Assembly: GCF_002964665.1 (NCBI RefSeq)
Contig: NZ_PQBZ01000042.1
Span: 248,001-312,000 of the forward strand
DNA length: 64,000 bases
DNA from: Pseudoalteromonas sp. T1lg23B
Lineage (GTDB): Bacteria > Pseudomonadota > Gammaproteobacteria > Enterobacterales > Alteromonadaceae
Direction of reading: 5' to 3'
The notes under the pieces were generated by a model that worked only from the letters and a program-made list of their open reading frames with translations, searched no databases and was not told where the DNA came from. The translations under genes were made by a program, and so were the position numbers. This document shows, piece after piece, positions 39,009 through 47,818 of this stretch (its first letter is position 1; every line of letters begins with the position of its first letter).

Positions 39009-41642
39009 TTAGCCAGTGTTGCGCATACCCGCAGCTATCCCTGTCATCGTAATCATCAGCGCATTGTCGATATCAGCACTGTGACCCGCTCGTGCACGGT
39101 TCAATAACTCAACTTGAAGCACATTAAGTGGGTCAGTATAGGGGTTTCGCAGCGCAATTGACTCCTTTATCCAAGGTTGTGCTGATAGCAGCGTTGAGTC
39201 TGGCGCAAGTCTCTGTACCAAATCTCGTACTTGATCCAACTCATTCCTCAGCTTTTGCCCTAATGGCTTTAATTGTTCATCTACTAGCCCCTGCTCATAA
39301 TGTTCACTTAGCCAGCTATCCGCTTTGCAGAACACCATTTCCAGCATTTCCAAGCGAGTCCTAAAAAATGGCCAATGTTCACTCATATGTTTTAACGTTT
39401 GCTCTCCATAGCGGTCTACAGCAGCTTGCAGACCTTGCAAAGCGCCAAGCCATGCTGGCAGCATCAAGCGGTTTTGGCTCCACGCAAAGATCCAAGGAAT
39501 TGCTCTGAGACTTTCAACGCCCCCTTGCGGGTTACGCTTCGCAGGCCTTGAACCCAGTGGCAATTTGGCCAGTTCTACTTCTGGTGTTGCCATTCTAAAA
39601 TAGGGTACAAATTGTGGGTCTTCTCGCACGATACTGCGATAGTGATCACATGATGCTTCAGTAATGAGAGCCATCACCTCTTTCCAGCTACTCTCAGGCT
39701 GTGGTGGAGGTAAAAGGTTACTCTCGATAATGGCGCTGCTATATATTGCTAAACTTTGCGCCGCTACTTTTGGCAGGCCAAATTTAAAGCGGATCATTTC
39801 GCCTTGCTCAGTAACCCGCAACCCATTTTTCAACGAACCGGGTGGTTGCGAACGCAGCGCCTGTGCTGCAGGTGCCCCACCTCGGCCGATTGTACCACCG
39901 CGCCCGTGGAACAAGTTCAGTTCGATGTCCTGTTTATCACACAACTCAACTAACTTTTCCATTGCGCTGTATTGCGCCCATCCAGCCGCCATCATTCCTG
40001 CATCTTTTGCAGAATCGGAATAACCAATCATGACAAACTGCTTGCGATTGATGTGTTGACGATACCAAGATTGAGCAAACAGCTCGGTCATAACCTCTGC
40101 ACTACGATTAAGGTCATCCAGTGTTTCAAACAATGGCGCCACAGGCATTTTAAACGTGCAACCACTTTCTTGAAGCAACAATTCAACGGCCAATACATCG
40201 GACGCATTTTGTGCCATGGAAATAATGTAGATACCCAGCGCTTGGGCGTCTTGACTGGCAATAACTTCAAAGGTGTCTAACACTTCTTGTACATTGCTAC
40301 TTGGGCGCCAATGCTTAGGGATCAAAGGCCGTCTAGAGTTGAGTTCAGCCAGTAAGAACGCCTGTTTATCTTGCTCTGACCAATCAGCATATTTGCCCAA
40401 CCCTAAATACCCTGTGAGTTCACTAAACACTTCCGTATGACGGGCTGAGTCTTGCCTAATATCTAACTTACAGAGGTTGATGCCAAAGCAGTTTAGTCGG
40501 CGTAACACATCCAACAATAAACCATTGGCTATCACGCCCATGTTCACCTGAGTGAGTGAACGATAGATAAGCTCCAGCGGCGCTTTTAACTGTGAAACAT
40601 GGGTAATTTTGTCTTGTTTCTTACTCGGCTCTTGCTTAATTTTATGTTCCAACGCCGCAATCGTTTCGCTTACTTGTGCTTTAAGAATTTTCAATAAGTA
40701 CCTATATGGCTCGCTATGCTCACCCACCTGTTCTTTCAACTCATTGCTAGCACAGTGCATAGACAACTCGGCACTGAGTTTATCCAGATCTCTAAAGTAC
40801 AGGTCGAGTGCCATCCAGCGACCATGATCCAGCACTGTTTGTGTAACTTGCGCGGTCACAAATGGGTTGCCATCTCTATCTCCCCCCATCCATGACGTGA
40901 ACGCAATGGGTGAAAAGTCCTCTGGCAACTTAAGCTCAAGGATTTCGCTACTAAAGCGGTGGAACTGACGAATAAACTGCGGAACTGCGTGCCACAGACT
41001 ATTTTCAATAACAGCAAACCCCCATTTCGCTTCGTCTAACGGTGTTGGCCGTTTATCTCGAATATCATTGGTGTGCCACGCCTGACTGATCAATTGCTCA
41101 ATTCTATTGTACAAGTAGTCTTTATGCTGCTCATCTAGTTCATGTAATTCAAGCGCTTCTAAACATTCGCTTAACTCAACATGCTTGCTGATAATCGTGC
41201 GTCTTGTTACTTCCGTGGGGTGAGCAGTAAGTACAAGATCCATTTTCAAATTGGCGACCACATCTGCAACTTCATTGAGATTAAGTTTACCGTTATCAAC
41301 TTGCGCTTTTAGGTCAACTAAGGTCTGTCTCAAGGCACTCAATGTCCCCTGTGGTGAACCTTGTTTAGAAATGGTATGAAACTGCTCGGCAACATTCGCA
41401 AGGTTAAGAAAATGATTAAAGGCACGTGCTACTGGCAATAGCTCTTCGTCTGTTAGAGAGTGTAAAGTTTCAATAAGCAATGCTCTATCTTGCTCATTGC
41501 CACTGCGAGAAGATTTGGACAATTTGCGGATTTGCTCAACTTTATCGAGCACTTCTTGTCCTTGAGCTTGTTTAATTGTTTTTCCTAGCATCTCCCCCAA
41601 CATACTGACATTTGTACGTAATGTTTGATATTGCTCAGTCAT
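39009..41642 (-). CDS. ppc: Phosphoenolpyruvate carboxylase
   Basis: This 877-residue enzyme carboxylates phosphoenolpyruvate to oxaloacetate to refill the TCA cycle. The catalytic His 141 lies in LVLTAHPTEVTRRTI. The glycine-rich loop FHGRGGTIGRGGAPAAQALR binds substrate, SWMGGDRDGNPFVTAQVT carries the metal-site region, PAKRNPQGGVESLRAIPWIF is the mobile-loop region, and the C-terminus is the invariant MRNTG. The length matches E. coli Ppc (883). It is a single gene with its own terminator and is divergent from the DCC-domain gene. Confidence 0.98.
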   Translation of the reverse strand: MTEQYQTLRTNVSMLGEMLGKTIKQAQGQEVLDKVEQIRKLSKSSRSGNEQDRALLIETLHSLTDEELLPVARAFNHFLNLANVAEQFHTISKQGSPQGTLSALRQTLVDLKAQVDNGKLNLNEVADVVANLKMDLVLTAHPTEVTRRTIISKHVELSECLEALELHELDEQHKDYLYNRIEQLISQAWHTNDIRDKRPTPLDEAKWGFAVIENSLWHAVPQFIRQFHRFSSEILELKLPEDFSPIAFTSWMGGDRDGNPFVTAQVTQTVLDHGRWMALDLYFRDLDKLSAELSMHCASNELKEQVGEHSEPYRYLLKILKAQVSETIAALEHKIKQEPSKKQDKITHVSQLKAPLELIYRSLTQVNMGVIANGLLLDVLRRLNCFGINLCKLDIRQDSARHTEVFSELTGYLGLGKYADWSEQDKQAFLLAELNSRRPLIPKHWRPSSNVQEVLDTFEVIASQDAQALGIYIISMAQNASDVLAVELLLQESGCTFKMPVAPLFETLDDLNRSAEVMTELFAQSWYRQHINRKQFVMIGYSDSAKDAGMMAAGWAQYSAMEKLVELCDKQDIELNLFHGRGGTIGRGGAPAAQALRSQPPGSLKNGLRVTEQGEMIRFKFGLPKVAAQSLAIYSSAIIESNLLPPPQPESSWKEVMALITEASCDHYRSIVREDPQFVPYFRMATPEVELAKLPLGSRPAKRNPQGGVESLRAIPWIFAWSQNRLMLPAWLGALQGLQAAVDRYGEQTLKHMSEHWPFFRTRLEMLEMVFCKADSWLSEHYEQGLVDEQLKPLGQKLRNELDQVRDLVQRLAPDSTLLSAQPWIKESIALRNPYTDPLNVLQVELLNRARAGHSADIDNALMITMTGIAAGMRNTG

Positions 41643-41762
41643 AATGCATCCTTTGTCGATATTCTATACTACTCACTATACCGAGATTAATTCGATTTAC
41701 GAGCGATCTGTTTTTAACTGTTTTACGTAAGTTACTCTAACAAAGTTATTCAACAGTTTGAT

Positions 41763-42146
41763 ATGAAAATATTTTATGATGGTCAGTGCCCCTTGTGCGT
41801 CGCTGAAATGAAAAAGCTACACAGGTTCGATCACCACAAACAAATAATATTAGTAGATGTGCATGACGAAAATTTTGCAACGCAATATCCACACATAGAT
41901 AAATGCAAAGCTTTAAGCGTATTGCATGCTGAAGACGACAACGGCGAGGTCTTTTTCGGACTTGATGCCACCTACCAGGTGTGGAAATTGGTTGGCAAAC
42001 ATCGCTGGCTGAAAATCCTACGTGTTCGCCCTATACGCTGGTTTGCTGATTGTTGTTACTGGCTATTCGCCAGAAATCGTATGCGTTTGTCACGCCTGTT
42101 ACTGCCAAGCCGCTGCAACAATCAAAGGTGTAAACTCGATGACTAA
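41763..42146 (+). CDS. DCC-family (DUF393) thiol-disulfide oxidoreductase-like protein
   Basis: This 127-residue protein starts MKIFYDGQCPLCVAEMKKLH, with the conserved YDGxCxLC motif (Cys 9 and Cys 12) that names the DCC family. The thioredoxin-like fold is followed by the RWLKILRVRPIRWFADCCYW segment. It is the first of three genes in a tight operon. The stop overlaps the SDR start by 8 nt. Confidence 0.9.
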   Translation: MKIFYDGQCPLCVAEMKKLHRFDHHKQIILVDVHDENFATQYPHIDKCKALSVLHAEDDNGEVFFGLDATYQVWKLVGKHRWLKILRVRPIRWFADCCYWLFARNRMRLSRLLLPSRCNNQRCKLDD

Positions 42147-42873
42147 ACCTGCAATTATTATTATCGGTGCCAGTAGCTCCATAGCCAAGGCTTTCTTTCG
42201 CGAGCAACATGAGCGCTATCCACAACATCTTATTATCACCATTAGCCGCCATAGTGTTGAGGACCTTTATACAAGCCCTGAGATGCACCACCGCCATATT
42301 ATTTGTGACAACTCTCCCTCAGAGATAGCGAGGGTCATCGACGATATTGCACCGTTTATTCCTACCACGCAGAGCATCACCATTTTCAACGGTCAGCTAC
42401 ATAATGCCAACTTCAAACCAGAAAAGCGCCTGGAAGACATTCAAAGCGATTATCTACAGTGGTTATTTACTGTAAACACCATCACACCGCTTTTGTGGCT
42501 CAAAGGTATGGGTGAACTTTTGAATAACAACAGCCAATGTGTGCTAACTTGTCTCAGTGCAAGAGTCGCGAGCATTGACGATAATTCACTGGGTGGTTGG
42601 TATGGCTATCGTGCCAGCAAGGCAGCTTTAAACATGGCGGTTAAAACCCTGTCGGTAGAACTTACGCGTCGCGCCAAACACTGTAAATGTGTACTTTTTC
42701 ATCCAGGCACCACCGACACACCGCTTTCTAAGCCCTTTCAAAGTAATGTACCAGAGGGTAAATTGTTCAGTCCTAAATTTGTCGCCATACAACTCAGTAA
42801 TTTACTCACTCAAACCGTTGCCAATGGCCAAGTTGACTACATTGACTGGCAAGGTAAGCCCATAAACTGGTAA
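42139..42873 (+). CDS. Short-chain dehydrogenase/reductase (CsgA-like SDR)
   Basis: This 244-residue SDR starts MTKPAIIIIGASSSIAKAFF, the cofactor-binding GxxxxIx motif in the form GASSSIA. It has the FNGQLHN segment in place of NNAG, a strand ending LTCLSARVASIDDN with the catalytic Ser, and GWYGYRASKAALNMAVKTLS with Tyr and Lys in YxxxK. The substrate is unknown. ATG 42139 overlaps the DCC gene by 8 nt; an open frame from 42022 reads through DCC and is not used. It is the middle gene of the operon. Confidence 0.9.
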   Translation: MTKPAIIIIGASSSIAKAFFREQHERYPQHLIITISRHSVEDLYTSPEMHHRHIICDNSPSEIARVIDDIAPFIPTTQSITIFNGQLHNANFKPEKRLEDIQSDYLQWLFTVNTITPLLWLKGMGELLNNNSQCVLTCLSARVASIDDNSLGGWYGYRASKAALNMAVKTLSVELTRRAKHCKCVLFHPGTTDTPLSKPFQSNVPEGKLFSPKFVAIQLSNLLTQTVANGQVDYIDWQGKPINW

Positions 42874-42905
42874 GTATAATTCTCCACGTAGTGACAGGAA
42901 ATAAT

Positions 42906-43568
42906 ATGCACATTTGCTCAGCCGATATTGAAAACCTAGACAAATTAACCCGTGTAAATTTAATTAATTCATTGAGTGGTTTTAAGAGTGCGAACCTCAT
43001 TGGCACTGTCGATAAGCTCGGACAAGAAAATTTATCGATAGTCAGTTCAGTCTTTCACATTGGTGCCAACCCGCCACTGATAGGGATGATCATCCGTCCA
43101 CATTCGGTACCGAGACACACACTGGAAAACATCATTGAAACCGGTGTTTATACAATCAACCACGTCAATACAGAGATTTTTGCGCAAGCTCACCAAACCT
43201 CTGCGCGCTATGACAAACATATCTCCGAGTTTGAAGCAGTGGGCTTGCAAGCCGAGTACAAAATCTCCTTCAAAGCCCCATTCGTTTTACAAAGTAAGTT
43301 AAAAATGGCTGTAGAACTTATGAGCACTCAGACCATAGAGCTCAACCAAACAGAGCTGGTGATCGGTAAAATTACAGATATATATCTTGAGGACGAACTC
43401 GCCTATTGTGACGATGGATTTGTGGATCTGGAACGTCTAAATACGGTCGCGCTCAGTGGGCTGGATAAATACCACTCAACCACAGCAATTGCCCGACTGA
43501 GCTACGCAAAGTGTGATAAACCTTTGTCATACCTAGCAACCTCACCAAAAAACAGCGACTCAAATTAA
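42906..43568 (+). CDS. Flavin-reductase-like FMN-binding protein
   Basis: This 220-residue protein of the flavin reductase-like split-barrel group contains LSGFKSANLIGTVDKLGQEN, LSIVSSVFHIGANPPLIGMI (flavin-binding strand and loop), then IRPHSVPRHTLENIIETGVY and TINHVNTE. ATG 42906 has AGGA at 7 nt; a GTG at 42891 is also in frame. It follows the SDR gene by 32 nt. The combination DCC, SDR and flavin protein suggests a small redox pathway, whose substrate is not known. Confidence 0.85.
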   Translation: MHICSADIENLDKLTRVNLINSLSGFKSANLIGTVDKLGQENLSIVSSVFHIGANPPLIGMIIRPHSVPRHTLENIIETGVYTINHVNTEIFAQAHQTSARYDKHISEFEAVGLQAEYKISFKAPFVLQSKLKMAVELMSTQTIELNQTELVIGKITDIYLEDELAYCDDGFVDLERLNTVALSGLDKYHSTTAIARLSYAKCDKPLSYLATSPKNSDSN

Positions 43569-43783
43569 ACAGCAATTGCACACATACCTATGAATTAGAC
43601 TAATAAATTACCAAATATGACCCAAAGTGCCGATTTACTGACCATGGCTTTAATCTTTACTTGCACTTAGCTTACGATCAGTGGTCCAATGTATTACATT
43701 GCTTGTATAATATTGCACCGAACAGCAATAGCATTTGGTGTTTTTAATACCTGCAGCATCAAGAAATATTCAGGAGGCATAAC

Positions 43784-44521
43784 ATGTGGTATTCAAGAGT
43801 AAGACTCGCCGTATGTATCGGCATGTTAGCTTGGGCAGCACCAAGTAGTGCAACCCTAGAGCAAGGGATTGAAGCAGCTAACAGCGGACAGTTTGAGGTA
43901 GCACTTAAAGAGTTCCGATATCTTGCTGATATGGGATATGGTCCGGGCATCTATGAGCTAGCAAAAATGTACCAAGGTGGCTATGGCGTTCCAAAAGACC
44001 TTCATAAAGCCGCGAAGTTATTTCAAGACGCCGTCAACACAGGGGTCGCAGATGCTATGTTTTCTTTGGCCGTGATGTATGAAAACGGTGAAGGCGTCAA
44101 GCAAGATAAGCAAAAAGCGGTAGAATTATACACTCGCGCTGCTAAAAAAAATCTCGCCGCTGCACAATTCAATTTAGGTGTGATGTATACCAACGGTGAT
44201 GGTGTCATTAAAGATTACCATACCGCTATGGATTGGTATGAGAAAGCCGCAGCCAGCAACTACACCCTCGCCCAGTTCAATTTAGCTTTGATGTATTATC
44301 AAGGTCTGGGTGTTAGCAAAAATATTGAGAAATCTTATATTTGGAATACAGTCGCGGAATACAATGGCAGTCGCCAAGCTGCAAAAAGCCGCCAGTTGGA
44401 TGAACAACAGTTGTCGCCTTCACAAATAGAGCGAGCAACAGAAAAAGCCAATGATATTTACTACAAAATTCAAGAGCGTAAATATATTCCAGAAATCAGA
44501 CCTCGTAAGGCTTCTTTCTAA
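43784..44521 (+). CDS. Secreted Sel1-repeat (SLR/TPR-like) protein
   Basis: This 245-residue protein has a signal peptide (MWYSRVRLAVCIGMLAWAAP, cleaved near SSA-TL). At least four Sel1-like repeats of about 36 residues follow, including YELAKMYQGGYGVPKDLHKA, FSLAVMYENGEGVKQDKQKA and FNLGVMYTNGDGVIKDYHTA. The last repeat has LAQFNLALMYYQGLGV. Such repeats are protein-protein interaction scaffolds in the periplasm or outer membrane. ATG 43784 has CAGGAGG upstream. The 215-nt spacer before it holds nothing that I can name. Confidence 0.9.
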   Translation: MWYSRVRLAVCIGMLAWAAPSSATLEQGIEAANSGQFEVALKEFRYLADMGYGPGIYELAKMYQGGYGVPKDLHKAAKLFQDAVNTGVADAMFSLAVMYENGEGVKQDKQKAVELYTRAAKKNLAAAQFNLGVMYTNGDGVIKDYHTAMDWYEKAAASNYTLAQFNLALMYYQGLGVSKNIEKSYIWNTVAEYNGSRQAAKSRQLDEQQLSPSQIERATEKANDIYYKIQERKYIPEIRPRKASF

Positions 44522-44530
44522 AAATTGCGT

Positions 44531-44560
44531 GTTAGTCAATGGCTTTGCCCATTGACTAAC
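44531..44560. terminator. Terminator between the Sel1 gene and the aldehyde dehydrogenase gene
   Basis: A perfect 12-bp stem GTTAGTCAATGG (44531-44542) / CCATTGACTAAC (44549-44560) has a 6-nt loop and lies between convergent stops. Confidence 0.75.
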
Positions 44561-45978
44561 TATTTAAGCATCAACTTTTTAACCAAATTAATCAGCACTT
44601 TAGATTGCTTCACCATTAATTTCATTCGTAGCTGTGTTTTTTTGTCGCTTTGCAAAATGCTTTTAGCGTGGCTCACCGCCAAAAAGCCTTCTTTTGCATG
44701 ATATTGACCCATACCTGAGTTGCCTATCCCGCCAAAAGGCAGATCCTCAACCGTAACCTGAAGCACCACCTCATTGATAGCAAGCGATCCTGTGCGTATG
44801 GTTTTACTCACTCTATCTATCAAATTCACGTCATGGCTAAATAAGTATGTTGCCAATGGGCGCTCACCTAACTCCACTTTCCGTAATGCAGTATCAATAT
44901 TGTCCACAATAACAATAGGTAAGATTGGTCCAAATATTTCACTTTGCATCACCGCCATATCCTCTTTGACGTCTGTGATGATGTGTAAGCCCATTCTTTG
45001 TGATTGATGCTGCTCCTTAATCGGTGGCCAAATCGTAGCCGCTTTTTGTTTGGCATCTAACAGCACCTGACGTAAGCGATTCAACTGTCTTTCATTGATG
45101 ATACTCGTCAGTTTCGGATCACTTTCTTGCTCAGGGTAGTAAGCCTTATAACACGCTTTTAATTCATTGATTAACGGCTCTGCACATTGCTTTGTAACCA
45201 AGACATAATCCGGCGCGACACATATTTGCCCCGCATTGAGTAGTTTGCCAAATAATATGCTTCTTGCGGTATGTGCTATATCCGCATCATCCGCAACAAT
45301 CACCGGCGATTTACCACCTAATTCTAACGTGACAGGCACCAAGTTCTCCGCCGCCGAAGCCATAACCTTTTTACCGATTTCACTTGCTCCGGTAAAAAAT
45401 AGATGATCGAACTTCAATTTCGAAAATGCAGCAGCAACGAGATGATCGCCCTCCACAATAATGCAATGCTCAGGTACATCAGAAAATATCTTTTTAATGA
45501 CTTGATTAACATTGGGAGTGAACTCACTAAGCTTTAACATCACTCTATTACCTGCGGCCAATGCAGTAATAACAGGCGTCAAAGCTAACTGTATCGGATA
45601 ATTCCACGGTGCGATGACCCCAACAACACCTTTTGGCGTATATTGCACATGTGCTTTTGATGGCCAAAGCATGAAGCCTGCTTTTCTTTTATCAGGCTTC
45701 ATCCAACTTTTTAAGTGCTTTAAGATGTAATCAAACACACTCAGAGTAGGAATAACATCACCAAAAATAGAATCAAACTCAGTTCTGCCATTAAAGTCTT
45801 TATCTGCGGCCATAACCAAGGCATTACTATTATCAACAACTCGGCGTCTGAGTTGTTTCAATAACTCACAACGCGATTGATAGCTCATATAAGGCTCTTG
45901 TAAAAAACCAGCCTGCAACGACATAAGTTGTTTATTTAACTCAGACAATGATTCTACTTGCATAAGTGACACATCCAT
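44560..45978 (-). CDS. Aldehyde dehydrogenase, coniferyl-aldehyde-dehydrogenase-like (class 3)
   Basis: This 472-residue NAD(P)-dependent aldehyde dehydrogenase contains VGVIAPWNYPIQLALTPVIT, HLFFTGASEIGKKVMASAAE, the catalytic Glu 219 in VTLELGGKSP and the nucleophile Cys 253 in NAGQICVAPDYVL, followed by EIFGPILPI and DLPFGGIGNSGMGQYHAKEG. The C-terminus is extended by a basic, hydrophobic tail (KVLINLVKKLMLK), as in membrane-associated class 3 enzymes. The best match by pattern is coniferyl aldehyde dehydrogenase; it may simply detoxify fatty or aromatic aldehydes. The start is uncertain among ATG 45978, ATG 45963 and TTG 46011. The stretch 46012-46272 upstream is AT-rich with nothing identified. 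Confidence 0.88.
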   Translation of the reverse strand: MDVSLMQVESLSELNKQLMSLQAGFLQEPYMSYQSRCELLKQLRRRVVDNSNALVMAADKDFNGRTEFDSIFGDVIPTLSVFDYILKHLKSWMKPDKRKAGFMLWPSKAHVQYTPKGVVGVIAPWNYPIQLALTPVITALAAGNRVMLKLSEFTPNVNQVIKKIFSDVPEHCIIVEGDHLVAAAFSKLKFDHLFFTGASEIGKKVMASAAENLVPVTLELGGKSPVIVADDADIAHTARSILFGKLLNAGQICVAPDYVLVTKQCAEPLINELKACYKAYYPEQESDPKLTSIINERQLNRLRQVLLDAKQKAATIWPPIKEQHQSQRMGLHIITDVKEDMAVMQSEIFGPILPIVIVDNIDTALRKVELGERPLATYLFSHDVNLIDRVSKTIRTGSLAINEVVLQVTVEDLPFGGIGNSGMGQYHAKEGFLAVSHAKSILQSDKKTQLRMKLMVKQSKVLINLVKKLMLK

Positions 45979-46272
45979 ATTAGTGATTAGACCACTATAA
46001 CAAGCGCTCAAAAGAACGCAATATTTTCACTTTATATTGCCATATACAGCAAAAGTGAGGTTGTTACACAAGGCGAGGTTTTTAGATGTAAACACTACAA
46101 TTAGCTCGTTTTAATACATGATTAAATTACTTTTATTATTTTAGTGGCACTAACTACCAATGCTTACATCACAACTTTATATGTCGTTAACTTAATTTTA
46201 AATATCAATACGTTAGAAAGAATATCAGTTCTGTGCCATTTACGAACCTTCAATGCTTGAATCTGACATTCT

Positions 46273-46349
46273 GTTGGGTGGCGCCTTCGGCTTAACCAAC
46301 CTACCCCTTGACGTAGGTCGGGATAAGGCGCGCAGCGCCGCCATCCGAC
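46273..46349. repeat. REP-like pair of palindromes
   Basis: Two imperfect palindromic units lie side by side. Unit A (46273-46300) is GTTGGGTGGCGCC, a TTC loop, then GGCTTAACCAAC. Unit B (46313-46349) is GTAGGTCGGGATAAGGCGC with inner stem GGCGC/GCGCC and outer GTCGG...CCGAC. They resemble the REP units GTAGGTCGGATAAGGCGN...CGCCGCATCCGAC and GTAGGTTGGGTTAAGCG...CCCAAC known from many proteobacteria. A RAYT-type transposase gene lies 1.5 kb away. Confidence 0.75.
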
Positions 46350-46362
46350 AAAAGTTGTTTAA

Positions 46363-46464
46363 TCACAATGGATTTCCTGCATCTTTCGAATTGTTTATAG
46401 CAGCTTTAAAAAGTCGTTTTTCAAACTCAACAACTAGAAACTTATCTATAATTTCAGTTCCCAT
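46363..46464 (-). CDS. Very short ORF, possibly the truncated start of a larger gene
   Basis: The 33 codons MGTEIIDKFLVVEFEKRLFK AAINNSKDAGNPL end at TGA, 14 nt before the REP-like repeat. The ATG overlaps the stop of the upstream membrane protein by 11 nt. The segment EFEKRLFKAAINN with NPL looks like the amino end of a longer protein family (E(F/Y)ExxLFxAALxN...NPLRFNN), which I recall only vaguely. It may be a gene cut off by the REP element, or chance. Confidence 0.3.
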   Translation of the reverse strand: MGTEIIDKFLVVEFEKRLFKAAINNSKDAGNPL

Positions 46465-47373
46465 TTTCTTTTCTTTGCTCAGTGCTTGGTTGTGTTTTCC
46501 AGTCCTTTGTCGACTCAGAACCGCACAACGCATCAATTTCTTCATCAGAAAACGCAAATTCCTCTGGCTTCTCAATATCTTTCACCTCTTCATAAATGGA
46601 GTAAATACATCGTTGTCCGTTCTTCGAAACGTAAACGAAAGAACTATTGCGACGAATAACATAACCACCATCATTTTCTAACATTATCTCCCCCATTATT
46701 TTTTTTCCTTTAATCCGCATTTGCGTGCACTGGTGCAACCTTTCACTTTTTAAATGCTCTTCATTGACACTGACACACACATCATTTTTGACTGCGTATT
46801 CGATATAGCTATCACCTGTTACATACCCTAAAGTGACGGTAAAATAATAATGGATATTAAAAATGGGATTGAATAGATAACGCCAAGCGTTGCAAAGATT
46901 AGTACTAAACCTGTTGTGATGAATGCAATTGGTGACCATAAGAATGACTTAAGCGATTTTAAAATTACCTTATCAAACGAGAATGTTGAGGTTTCAATAT
47001 AGTGCTTAATCTTCTCTTTATTTCTATTAATAGTTGGTGGTATCAACCCTAGGATCAGTAATACGATAAGCCAGCTAGGACTATCTATTAGCCTAGCGAT
47101 TGCTACACTCCAAAAGTTCTCAACATTTAGTGCTTTAAGGGCGTGCAAGTAACCTAGTACAGCCGAATTAAACACCTCTCTCAACTCATAGCTACCTTCT
47201 ATATTTCCCAATCTCATTGCGAGTATCATTCCCTTTTGGTAACCCACACCAAACAAACCAGCAATGACAGTTGCTATGCCAATAAGCTGAATTAACAACG
47301 TCATCAGCTCTTTCTTTTCTTTTTTGTCGCTAACCGATACGGATTCCGTAACCTGCTTTACTTCTGATTCCAT
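46454..47373 (-). pseudogene. Membrane protein of unknown family interrupted by a 1-nt frameshift
   Basis: The first frame (from ATG 47373, MESEVKQVTESVSVSDKKEK; AAGGG at 6 nt) encodes a polar N-terminus and several hydrophobic helices. It breaks off at TAG 46828-46830 in IIILPSL. The adjacent frame continues with good protein sequence, LGYVTGDSYIEYAVKNDVCV, then RIKGKKIMGEIMLENDGGYV and SFVYVSKNGQRCIYSIYEE, to the stop at 46454. One missing T in CTTTAG near 46828-46833 reconnects them (LPSLLGYVTG). The alternative, a separate overlapping gene from ATG 46939, is less likely, because its first 36 codons are Cys/His/Asn-rich and unlike a normal N-terminus. The function is unknown; it lies in the accessory island. 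Confidence 0.65.
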
Positions 47374-47407
47374 AATTGCCCTTATCATTAAGTTTTCTTT
47401 AGGGTAC

Positions 47408-47434
47408 AAAAAAGGCACTACCAATTGGTAGTGC
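47408..47434 (-). terminator. Perfect terminator immediately upstream of the membrane gene
   Basis: The 20-bp palindrome GCACTACCAATTGGTAGTGC (47415-47434) is followed on the minus strand by CCTTTTTT. It would end transcripts coming from the RAYT side and isolates the downstream membrane gene. Confidence 0.8.
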
Positions 47435-47490
47435 TGTAACTGCCCCAGTTTTAGTACAGCTCATTAGTAGAATTATACTGCCTCAAGATA

Positions 47491-47530
47491 GCCCATAAGA
47501 GTCTATCGCAGGGTAAACGGCACCCCACAA
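47491..47530 (+). repeat. 40-nt island-flanking repeat, copy 1
   Basis: This copy begins GCCCATAAGAGTCTATCGCA and ends AAACGGCACCCCACAA. It is identical at 36 of 40 positions to 49943-49982 in the same orientation, 2.45 kb away on the other side of the RAYT gene and the orphan lipoprotein gene. Confidence 0.8.
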
Positions 47531-47560
47531 ACCAACTCAAAGCAACTCAAAAACTCAAAG

Positions 47561-47618
47561 CAAAAACTCAAAGGACAGCCACTTTAGCAACTCAAAAACT
47601 CAAAGGACAGCCACTTTA
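47561..47618 (+). repeat. 26-nt tandem repeat with 32-nt period
   Basis: CAAAAACTCAAAGGACAGCC plus ACTTTA occurs at 47561-47586 and exactly again at 47593-47618. The flanking 47533-47560 has further ACTCAAA units. The region 47435-47818 holds no gene other than these repeats. Confidence 0.85.
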
Positions 47619-47818
47619 AAAAGACATTAAAAAGAGCTTTCAAAAAACTCTCAATGACAAAACAGCTAACTTCGTCGCTAGATGTTATCAAAATCATGCC
47701 TAATATGGATATGTAATTGCTGAAATTACCCGCTTTTTAATCTATTTCTCACCCTTTAAACGCACGTATCCCTGCTATTTTGAAAGCATAAAAGTAAATG
47801 AATGAAATGAGCTTTTTG

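Noticed and set aside
42022..42138. N-terminal extension of the SDR from ATG 42022
   Set aside because: It overlaps the DCC gene in another frame and is not part of the SDR fold; ATG 42139 gives a proper Rossmann start.
46253..46681. A 142-codon plus-strand open frame starting at the REP-like element
   Set aside because: It runs through the REP palindromes and antisense to the better-supported membrane-protein frame; its sequence is low-complexity Phe/Arg/Asn-rich and it has no ribosome binding site.
46454..46939. Separate 161-codon gene from ATG 46939
   Set aside because: The first 36 codons are antisense-like and overlap the helices of the upstream frame; a single-base frameshift in one gene explains both frames better.
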